Below, piece after piece: positions 57,501 to 64,000 of a DNA stretch of 64,000 bases. Within the stretch, counting starts at the first letter, position 1, and each line of letters starts with the position of its first letter. The position numbers and the translations under genes were made by a program. The notes under the pieces are model-generated. The model was not told where the DNA came from. It saw nothing but the letters and a program-made list of their open reading frames with translations, and did no database searches. Origin of the DNA: Bradysia coprophila (taxonomy: Eukaryota; Arthropoda; Insecta; Diptera; Sciaridae); assembly GCF_014529535.1 (NCBI RefSeq), contig NW_023503409.1, positions 5,394,390-5,458,389 of the forward strand, written 5' to 3'.

Positions 57501-60500
57501 AACTTCCTTTCGTTTTTATATTCATTCTGTATCTATATTTAAGACAATTTTAAAATTTTTAATTTTAAAACAGCGACCCCATTGTTGGTAAGATGACATA
57601 ACTTTATATATCAATTTAATTGAAAGGAAATTTAAAAAATTAAGTAGTTTTAAGGCGAGAATTAAGTTCAATAAAATTCAATTGATAAAAAGAATTTCTT
57701 TGTTTCATTTTGTTAACTTTGAATCGTTTTTATCGTCGTTTAACCCCGAGGCCCTATATTTGGCTACAAATTAGTTTGCTGGTTTTTGTTAACCTTTGAG
57801 AAACTTATAGTTCGCCTGTTAGTCATCTGTTATCGACGACAATGAGAAAAATAAGCGACGGGCTGTTGTGACCGAAGTTTTTTTTGTTAATTAAATTTAG
57901 TAATTTTTGTTTTTTTTTTGTTTTTATAAACTAAATGCGTTAAATAGAGGATCAGGAAGCAGACTGGAGAGCCGCATAAGGCTGGAAAGGCCGCCGCCGT
58001 GGATTTTAGTCGGCTGAGCTCGGCTAGCCGCCGTTAGCCGCCACCGGAGGTTAAGGTCGGCTGACTCGGCGGCTGGAGTAATTTTGTTAGATTAAATCTA
58101 TTTAAAACTCAATTTTTTAACGTAAATTGCACCTTGAGTCTCTTGACAGACTACCCGAGCTCTAATTTTTTTTATTTAATACCTCCTTTTGAAGGCTCGA
58201 TTTCTTGATTTCATTTTTCTTCACGCAAAAAATTTCAAGTTTTCTTTAATGATTCTATTGTTCTTGTTGATTTTTTAACAAATTCAGCTTCATTTGGAAT
58301 GCTTGTAATACTGTGCCTTTATCCTTAAAATGTGCTATAAATGAAAAATTCGATAGAAGAACATCCAATCGCTTAGGTATCACACTCAATATTCAACAAA
58401 GCGGTTCACTACTCGCCACCTCGTACGCAGAAGTTACGAGTTCGAAAACATACAGGCAGTTTTTATTGGCGAAATATGTCACCATGTCTCGCTCGCATCA
58501 AAGCAACTCCCATTTAACTTAAAACGGGAATGTCTCTGGATCCCGACGTCCTAGAAAGGTACGCTAAGGTAATATGATATCGCATAAAAAATAACATCAA
58601 CTGAGCTTACTGAAAAATCGCAACAATTTTCAGCAGAGGCCAGAATTTTTTTTTTTAATAAACAAAAATTGTTCATTTAGCCGCCGCCAGCCGACTTTTT
58701 TACATCAAAAGAATTTCTAAAAACAGTGCAGATTAAAATTTTAGGGCCGCCATTTTGTAATTTTCTTACGGGCGGCTGCACGTTTCGAAGTTTAGACGAA
58801 CTTATGAAAAGATCAGTGCATTTTAAAGACATACCGTTGAACAATTTTTTGTTTAGAATAATGTTTTACGTCGATTAAAAATAACTTGTCAAAACTTCAG
58901 TCCCCCATTGCAATCCAATCGACGTTATTCATTCCACATGCGATTTACACATTATAACACTATATGGCTAATTCATACATACGTAAATGTCGAAACGTTG
59001 GTAATGCATGTGGAATGAATAGCGTCGATTCATTTAGATAGCTTGACACGGTGCGCCTAAACCTAAGTGAGTAAGAAGCTGAAAAGGCAAGGTTCGATGA
59101 GCCATTTCAAACGCTTATAAAACATTTTCCGAAAGTAGTCCGGAATTACCAAATTTAAACAAAAGTTAATTTTGGGTAATTTTAGTCAACTTCGGTCAAC
59201 TTTGGGCACCTTTGTTCCCTAGCGGTAGACTTTTTGAGCAACACAATTATATCTGTCACTTAGCTTAAAGTCTAAGCTTTTCAATTATACCAAACATGTT
59301 ATGCACGAATGCACTTCCCAGATCGCATCGGCTTTCTGTTATCATCCTTTGAAAATTGTGATTTTTTCAATTTCCAAGGCAACTGCTCTGGAACCAGGTG
59401 GAGTAGAGTAACTATTTTTATACGAACGATCTTGCAATTAGTCCCTCTACTAATCACAATATAAATTGGGACACTAGGCGACTCGACGGACCATGGGTGG
59501 TTATGAGGAGTCATTGCATCCCGACCTCTAAAATCTCCCAGATGTTCGAGCTAATTTATAAATAAATGAATTACTTACTCACCACTCGTCACTATTACAA
59601 AAGAAAATTTTTTGTTATCAGACACTTATATTTAAAGTTGGCGCACCGTGTTGAAAGACATATTTTATGTAAAAATCTAACGTGTTTGATAGCAAATTCT
59701 TTTGAAATTGGTGAACTGATACTATTGGTCTACTAAATAGGACGTAGAGACATAATGAGCCTTAACAACCTCACTATTTACTCGTCAAAATATTACTTAT
59801 AAATGATTGTTTGTTAAAATTATGCCTAACCGCGACATTCACGACACCGCGAAGTTTTTGGAGCAACCTTTTGAACCGAGAAATTCTGTTTCGGATACCG
59901 AGAAGAAGACAATGATTCGCTGCTGGTGCATTTTACTAAAAAAATTCTTAATAACACAACAAATACGGATTATATCAGAAATCAAAAATCCTTGTTACGT
60001 TGAACCTGAACTGACCGGTTTGAATTGCCTAAGGCTTCGTAGATTTTCCATTGAATTTTACTATTTCTCGGTTATTTTCTACAATATTTCGTGATTCAGA
60101 GAGACCTTCCTACATTTAATTCCACAATTATTTTGTAGCGTCGTGGTCGGTACAGAGTGTAACGTTATTGATTTTTGAAATATTGAGAGCATTGAACAAC
60201 GATTTTCAATCCACTGTGTAACATAAGTAAATTTTTGCACATTCTGCATTTATAGAGCAACCGACACACGTAACGTATACATAACATTTGGATGTCATTA
60301 TAAATAGCTTATAAGCAATCGATATTGTGGAAATCTATCGGTGGCTATTGGTGTTTGGAAGACATGATTAAAATGAAAGAAAACAACTGTTTGTCCAACT
60401 TTTCATCTGTTAACGACAACAACGACACAAATCAGCGATGAGCTCGAGCCGGTGTTCTCTTATATCTCAAAATTTGTATGTTGAAAACTGATGAAGTAAA

Positions 60501-61603
60501 AGATTCTTTGGCGAAAATTTCAAAAAATGAAAGTGACAGATTTGGTGCTCGTATACTGCTCATACAGTAAACGGTTAAGCTCACTCACGAAATTGTTAAA
60601 TGTATTTTACCTCGAATAGCAGCAATTGTATACAGGAACACCAAAAACTAACATGTCGTTGTGCCGTTTAATCCAAATATCACCGAATTTAGCAAGCATT
60701 ACTCTCTCCTCCACTGACTGAAAATAAAACATTGTTTGATAGCATATGACAACAGTAACCCCAGCCCATAACGTTCTTACGTCGTGTAGTCTCTGCGGAC
60801 CGAATCTTAATTCTTTTGCCAGGATATGGAAGTACTTTTGAACGTCTAACTTTGTCGTGGAAAGTTCTGCTTTGGCCGTTGCAATTCTCTTAGAAATTGT
60901 ATTAGCAACTCCACTGAACCGTTCCTCATCAAATATAGGATCATCTGTAGTCAAACGGTACAAATCCTCGCACACAGAAATTCCATCCATCATTTCAACT
61001 CGTATATGAACCGAGCAGAACTTTTCTTCCACTTTGAACAAGCGAACATTTTCGAACTGTTTGTGAACTGTAATCTGATCGTTCCGTTTGGACATTACAA
61101 TGAACTTATCTCGCATTTTTAGCAAAAGGAAAACGTTCTTCACTCTACCGGCGTACGAGAAACAAATGTCGAAATCGTACAACTTTGAACATTCTTGCGA
61201 AAAATCGGATTGCCTGCATTCAATGTCTTTGAGAACGGTTGCGGTAAGATCACATACACTTAGCACTTGTCCGTTTTTCGTCACATAAATCCATGGTCCG
61301 CGTGTAATGACTACATCGAAACATTGTTCGTTGGGACTGATTCGAACCGACTTGCTGAACATTAAATTCTTGTTCAAATATTCAGGAATACCGACTTGAT
61401 TCATCGCACAGTCTTTCGTTTGAAATTTAACAACAAAACCATATGATAACTTTGGCAATCTCGTCAACACACTTTTTATGATGCCAGATCCGATGAAACA
61501 AAAAATTGAAAAGTAAACAAACCTTCTCAGTTTACAGTCTCGCGTAATGTGGACTAATATGATGATCTGTAGGTTTTATCATTCCCAGATTGTAAATATT
61601 CAT
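42527..61603 (-). CDS. FANCB-like protein (Fanconi anaemia core complex), seven exons
   Basis: Minus-strand exons 61536-61603, 60611-61471, 43896-44079, 43622-43841, 43034-43203, 42828-42970 and 42527-42764; all introns GT-AG with matching phases; 627 residues. In the Fanconi pathway FANCB, FAAP100 and FANCL form the catalytic module that ubiquitinates FANCD2-FANCI at DNA crosslinks in the nucleus. Resemblance to vertebrate FANCB, judged from memory, is best in the C-terminal half: DIWIKRHNDMLVFGV (about residues 287-301), VHINLLSDQLNHFNFTYKLF, IIVITTSIPDFVGFAV, the FVGKISITG...KFLVSF strand pair, and SLIQTLKTKFSKVDIQF. The N-terminal propeller-like part is much shorter than in the ~860-residue human protein. 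Exon 5 ends with an Asp run. Exons 1 and 2 are joined to 3-7 only by phase and homology across a 16.5 kb intron. FAAP100 is the main alternative. Confidence 0.6.
44515..44751 (+). mobile_element. TTAA-flanked MITE with CCTGTTA ends (piggyBac-like)
   Basis: TTAACCTGTTAGAGACGGCT at the left and AGCCGTCTGTAACAGGTTAA at the right; the TTAA on each side matches the target duplication of piggyBac-superfamily elements. No coding capacity. Reverse-complement copies at 9306-9516 and, diverged, 18330-18560 and 60395-60575. Confidence 0.75.
44820..44960. repeat. Single unit of the TAF4-intron repeat family
   Basis: GCCCAGGGCGTAGATTCTCG, GTAACTTGACAGTT, TGTATAAAATCCCATAAGAA, TTGTTAAAGTTACGAA and GAGAATCGGCGCC match units in 32455-32890. 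Confidence 0.65.
44961..46455. other. Upstream flank of the sulfotransferase gene
   Basis: No gene supported. CACTCATCAGTCTGTAACAA at about 45807 contains a TCAGT initiator core and could be a transcription start region. Confidence 0.4.
46456..57068 (+). CDS. Carbohydrate sulfotransferase (CHST11-14 family), eight exons
   Basis: Exons 46456-46590, 50952-51102, 51162-51228, 54757-54901, 56284-56439, 56510-56559, 56621-56899 and 56966-57068; all GT-AG and in phase; 361 residues. Members are Golgi type II membrane enzymes that transfer sulfate from PAPS to GalNAc of chondroitin/dermatan or to related terminal sugars. A short cytoplasmic N-terminus (MRSKRSQCRPVKR) precedes a membrane anchor (about 14-33). 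The 5'-phosphosulfate motif is CNVFKSASTSWMYNFN (about 119-134), and the 3'-phosphate motif is FLIVRHPFERLLSAYKDKL (about 176-194). Later conserved blocks are DMHWTPITKFCTPC and the end YDFELFDYSSDEYFKL. It lies inside intron 2 of the FANCB-like gene on the opposite strand. The exact subfamily and sugar acceptor cannot be told. Intron 1 (4.4 kb) could hide a small extra exon. Confidence 0.88.
48291..48345 (+). repeat. Short tandem duplication in sulfotransferase intron 1
   Basis: AGGCACTTGTGTAAA occurs twice, about 34 bp apart, with ACAAA words before each. Confidence 0.5.
52607..53156. mobile_element. Foldback element, 550 bp
   Basis: Starts TAGACCTGGAGCCCACGACA and ends TTGTGGGCTCCAGGTCTA. 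The arms of about 250 bp pair almost throughout (CTCATAAGGCCACGGCTTGA / TCAAGCCGTGGTTTTATGAG; CCAAATTGGTGTCAAAATGA / TCATTTTGACACCAATTTGG; TTGGTGCCAAATGGCGAATG / CATTCGCCATTTGGCACCAA), leaving a loop of about 60 bp. No coding capacity. It lies in sulfotransferase intron 3. Confidence 0.8.
57118..57123 (+). terminator. Polyadenylation signal of the sulfotransferase gene
   Basis: AATAAA 50 bp after the stop codon. Confidence 0.5.
57124..57969. other. AT-rich stretch inside FANCB-like intron 2
   Basis: No gene seen. CATCTGTTATCGACGACAAT at about 57827 is a word of the CCTGTTA MITE family. Confidence 0.4.
57970..58078. repeat. GC-rich patch of GCCGCC/GGCGGC words
   Basis: In a strongly AT-rich setting this stretch is dominated by GGCCGCCGCCG, GTCGGCTGAGCTCGGCTAGC, CGCCGTTAGCCGCCACCGG and TCGGCGGCTGG. 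A matching inverted patch (AGCCGCCGCCAGCCGAC) lies at 58678-58695 and another GGGCCGCC/GGGCGGCTGC pair at 58744-58785, suggesting the two ends of one insertion. Confidence 0.55.
58678..58790. repeat. Second GC-rich patch, inverted relative to the first
   Basis: AGCCGCCGCCAGCCGAC is close to the reverse complement of GTCGGCTGACTCGGCGGCT at 58056-58074. Confidence 0.5.
58917..59031. repeat. Inverted repeat
   Basis: AATCGACGTTATTCATTCCA and CATGC pair with GCATGTGGAATGAATAGCGT and CGATT around about 65 bp. A small MITE-like hairpin. Confidence 0.65.
59032..60394. other. Remainder of FANCB-like intron 2
   Basis: No gene supported. The 95-codon plus frame at 59807-60094 has no family resemblance or splice context. 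A GGTAATTTTAGTCAACTTCG-type threefold repeat (GTCAACTT) lies at 59180-59210. Confidence 0.4.
60395..60575 (-). repeat. Highly diverged copy of the CCTGTTA MITE
   Basis: CATCTGTTAACGACAACAAC, GATGAAGTAAAAGATTCTT and CGAAAATTTC follow the order of the copy at 9306-9516; the ends are not recognisable. It lies beside the donor of FANCB-like exon 2. Confidence 0.4.
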
Positions 61604-61865
61604 TAGGTCGAGCTGCGTAAATATGAAAACAACTCGAATTTGAAAATGACAGACGGATTTTGTGTACTAGAACGACTAGAACAAACGACTGTGTAGTTCA
61701 GGAAGTCATGCGATAGGTGACGCCACCAAAAAACATTCCAGTGCACATTCCATTCGGTACAAAAGTCACTTCGCCGATGAATCGGTACAATCGGTACTTC
61801 TCTGCCATTTGCAATTTTTTCATTCTTTCTTACTTGAACGACACGAGAAGACACGTGTTTACCAA
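61604..61865. promoter_or_regulatory. Shared promoter region of RpL6 and the FANCB-like gene
   Basis: Only 262 bp separate the two divergent start codons, so both promoters must lie here. On the plus side CATTCTTTCTTAC (61821-61833) is a pyrimidine-rich TCT-type initiator, as expected at insect ribosomal protein genes with TOP mRNAs; it would leave a leader of about 40 bases. No TATA box was seen. Confidence 0.5.
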
Positions 61866-62660
61866 ATGGCTCCTGTTGAAAAGAGTGTAAAAAAGGCTCC
61901 CGTAAAGGGAAAAAAGCCATCAAAGTTCCGTAAAACCACCAACTACGATCTGAGCGGTGGAATAATGAGATATTCGCGTCACCAACAATATAAACGCAAG
62001 GCATTGTGGCGTCAAAAAGCAACACTGAAACCGAAGGTTCAGGTCCCGAAGAAGCCATTGACAGTCGTCAAGGAAATTGGCGGCGCTCACAATGGTGGAA
62101 AACGTGTCGTGCAATTACGCAAAAACAAGGCCAACTACCCAACCAAAGCATTGGTTACAGACCGCCCAACCAAGGGATGCTTCAAGCTACATAAACGAAA
62201 CACGCGTCAATCATTGATTCCCGGTCGTGTTGTTATTGTGGTTGCCGGAAAGCATAAGGGAAAACGTGTTGTTGTGCTCAAGGTTCTTCAATCTGGTTTG
62301 TTGTTGATCACCGGACCATTCTCGTTGAACTCCTGCCCAATTCGTCGCATTTCCCAACGCTATGTTATTGCCACCCAGACCCGCATTAATATGGAGAAAG
62401 TCGTCATTCCCGATCACATCAACGATGCTTACTTCAAACGAGAACAGAAGAAGAAGCGCAACCGTGGTGAAGGCGAAATCTTTGCTGCCAAGAAGGAGAA
62501 GTACGCTCCATCGGAACAACGTAAAGCCGATCAGGTAGCTGTCGATAAATCTGTGAAATCTGCAGTGAGTCAACACAAGGATAAGAAGTTGCTGTTCAAC
62601 TATTTGAGAAGCTACTTTGCACTTAGCTCTTCGCAGTATCCTCATCGATTGAAGTTCTAA
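61866..62660 (+). CDS. RpL6: 60S ribosomal protein L6 (eL6)
   Basis: Single exon, ATG at 61866 (context ACCAAATGGC), 264 residues. eL6 is a structural protein of the large ribosomal subunit. The basic N-terminus (MAPVEKSVKKAPVKGKKPSK) leads into RYSRHQQYKRKALWRQK, the conserved core (GGKRVVQLRKNKANYPTKAL, SLIPGRVVIVVAGKHKGKRV, VLQSGLLLITGPFSLNSCPI, RRISQRYVIATQTRI), and the C-terminal basic helix ending YLRSYFALSSSQYPHRLKF. Length matches other insect eL6 proteins. Codon use is noticeably more GC-rich at third positions than in neighbouring genes, as expected for a highly expressed gene. It is divergent from the FANCB-like gene. The reading frame is open a little further upstream, but the first ATG is clear. 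Confidence 0.97.
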   Translation: MAPVEKSVKKAPVKGKKPSKFRKTTNYDLSGGIMRYSRHQQYKRKALWRQKATLKPKVQVPKKPLTVVKEIGGAHNGGKRVVQLRKNKANYPTKALVTDRPTKGCFKLHKRNTRQSLIPGRVVIVVAGKHKGKRVVVLKVLQSGLLLITGPFSLNSCPIRRISQRYVIATQTRINMEKVVIPDHINDAYFKREQKKKRNRGEGEIFAAKKEKYAPSEQRKADQVAVDKSVKSAVSQHKDKKLLFNYLRSYFALSSSQYPHRLKF

Positions 62661-62723
62661 GCCGCAACGAGTGTTGGACACGAAAATTTTTACTTGAAAA
62701 TTTGATGAATGTAACGGTTTGTC

Positions 62724-62729
62724 AATAAA
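62724..62729 (+). terminator. Polyadenylation signal of RpL6
   Basis: AATAAA 64 bp after the stop codon. Confidence 0.6.
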
Positions 62730-63598
62730 CAGGAAAACAAAAAATTGTCGACTTATCATTCTTTGGAAGCAGCTCGCCCCCACGAACCCTTGATTGAAAA
62801 GTAAATTTTTCAAATTTTGAGAAGATGTTCCTGGAATCAATAACTTCGTCTGCTCGAGGTCGTCTCTGTTCTATCTTATCTCTTATCTTCCTGTCGTCGA
62901 AGTTGAAGTTGAGGCAGAAGGTAAGATTAATTCCTGGATATGTAAGTATTGGGATTTTGATGATTGTTACCTTAAGGTAAGTATCGGAAGTAAAATCAAT
63001 CTAATGCAAATGAAAATTTATTTTAGAAATTAGCGTCGTGATCGACTGTCCTGTTGTTTAAACCCTGTCGACGTTTTTGCAGTTCAGTTTGGATCTCTAA
63101 GTATTTCCTTCGCATAATGCTTTTGATTCATGCTAGTCGCTAATCAAAACCCAGGATCGAAAATTTGAAAAAAGCCCTTCGTTCATACAAAAAATCGGCA
63201 TTGCCCGAATTCCAATAGGGCCAGTTCAGATGTATATTTCCGGTGCCGTAAATGGTAATCTGATTAAAAATGAACTCGAGACTTAGATCTAAGTCAGCAG
63301 GAAATTTAAAAAAGTAAAGTCCGTGCTCTACATTCTTTAAGGTGGAAAATTAATAAAATACCGAAATCGTTCGAGTTGCGATCATCCAGGTAAAGTGGAA
63401 ACTTCTGTTTTATTCAGATGCTAGAACATCTGCAAAATCTAAGACGCTAAAAATTACCTACTGATCCATTTATACATTCTACAATCTTAAACTTTACGCT
63501 CGAATTGTAAGTGTAACATAGTTTCTCCAAGCAGATAATGTTGTCCATGAAGTCGACGAACAAATGAGGTACCGAGGAGTAGCTACCAATATATTTGG
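62730..63598. other. Intergenic right of RpL6
   Basis: No gene supported in either strand; short frames only. Confidence 0.4.
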
Positions 63599-63964
63599 TT
63601 AGCTTCTACCACGAAATATTTGAAAACTATGCAACCTGTGAGCAGAAAAATTTTTGTTCGATTTCACACACCTAATTGAATTTTTGAAGACGCATTTCCA
63701 AGTCCGAAACGCCAAGAAAAAGCGTACTTTGAATTTAATTGCATTGTGGAGTGGCCAATACTTCTCTTGCTTCTTCATCATCTGATGATTCCGGTCATTC
63801 ATTGCCAGGTTCAGATATTGACGATGTGGTGGAGTTACTGATTGAGATTGTTGCTTTATTTCATTCTCTAGGTTTAACAAATAAGACCTGTTACTAGTAC
63901 TAGTTAGATCCATATAGGGGGAACTCAGCGACAACTTCAACCCAAGCTCGATCTTCAGTTGACC
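63599..63964 (-). CDS. Possible exon of an unidentified minus-strand gene
   Basis: An acceptor (GATGGTTTACAG, minus strand) precedes 63964, and the frame stays open to 63599. The text (SSPYMDLTSTSNRSYLLNLE, then TPPHRQYLNLAMNDRNHQMM and KKQEKYWPLH) is Ser/Asn/Gln-rich with tyrosines in acidic or hydrophobic settings, like a cytoplasmic tail. A donor (AAATTCAAAGTACGC, about 63730) could end it early, in which case the remainder is intron. Upstream exons would lie outside the window. No family was recognised and it may be a chance frame. Confidence 0.3.
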   Translation of the reverse strand, partial: GQLKIELGLKLSLSSPYMDLTSTSNRSYLLNLENEIKQQSQSVTPPHRQYLNLAMNDRNHQMMKKQEKYWPLHNAIKFKVRFFLAFRTWKCVFKNSIRCVKSNKNFSAHRLHSFQIFRGRS

Positions 63965-64000
63965 TGTAAACCATCAACTGGAGTTCGAACTTTAATTAAA

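Larger units (their letters stand above)
44080..60610 (-). other. Intron 2 of the FANCB-like gene (16.5 kb), hosting a sulfotransferase gene
   Basis: Donor GTAAAATAC (60610 downward) and acceptor TTTATTTGTTGCAG (ending 44080). The phase is 2 on both sides (AG|C). It encloses the plus-strand sulfotransferase gene, two MITEs and a GC-rich patch. The existence of this intron is inferred, not shown by a transcript. Confidence 0.55.

Noticed and set aside
59807-60094. 95-codon plus frame in the FANCB-like intron
   Set aside because: No splice context, homology impression or poly(A) signal; AT-rich background can give this length by chance.
61603-62058. 151-codon minus frame over the RpL6 start
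   Set aside because: Overlaps RpL6 and has no family resemblance; the FANCB-like first exon explains the minus-strand signal better.
62211-62840. 209-codon antisense frame over RpL6
   Set aside because: Antisense of a conserved ribosomal protein gene; its text has no coherent domain.

Overview
The window looks like nuclear DNA of an insect, most likely a lower dipteran (midge or gnat type). It is AT-rich, genes carry short GT-AG introns with a few very long ones, and the gene families are metazoan or insect ones: sulfite oxidase, CD36/SNMP, c-type lysozymes, TAF4, a chondroitin-type sulfotransferase and ribosomal protein eL6. The species assignment is inference. I saw no bacterial operons, rRNA, tRNA or CRISPR.

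Layout. 1-0.5 kb: 3' end of sulfite oxidase. 0.5-10.4 kb: a repeat-rich stretch with a 2.9 kb long-terminal-inverted-repeat element flanked by TA, several hairpin MITEs, a decayed coding stretch and an orphan promoter plus signal-peptide exon on the minus strand. 10.4-11.3 kb: a two-exon gene of unknown function. 14.4-25.1 kb: a nine-exon CD36/SNMP-like receptor gene; its 6.7 kb sixth intron holds three c-type lysozyme genes on the same strand (two apparently catalytically dead, one an 864-residue three-domain protein with a Thr/Ser-rich tail). 25-30.5 kb: hairpin MITEs and one orphan terminal exon. 30.6-37.5 kb: TAF4, reconstructed in eleven exons. 37.5-42.5 kb: a mobile-element graveyard (Helitron helicase, retroelement C-terminus, Jockey-type gag, TA-flanked MITEs).

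42.5-61.6 kb, minus strand: a seven-exon gene whose 627-residue product resembles FANCB of the Fanconi anaemia core complex. Its second intron is 16.5 kb and contains a complete eight-exon carbohydrate sulfotransferase gene on the plus strand. The FANCB-like gene starts 262 bp from the divergently transcribed RpL6 (61.9-62.7 kb). The right edge holds one possible minus-strand exon of an unidentified gene.

The most interesting points are the candidate FANCB in what appears to be a fly lineage (Drosophila is known for a reduced Fanconi core), two separate gene-within-intron arrangements, lysozyme paralogues that keep all eight cysteines but lose both catalytic acids, and a set of hairpin elements with unrelated stems but a recurring apical CGCCTTCGGCTCG-like loop. 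All exon joins were inferred by eye from splice signals, reading phase and family resemblance; none was tested against transcripts or databases.
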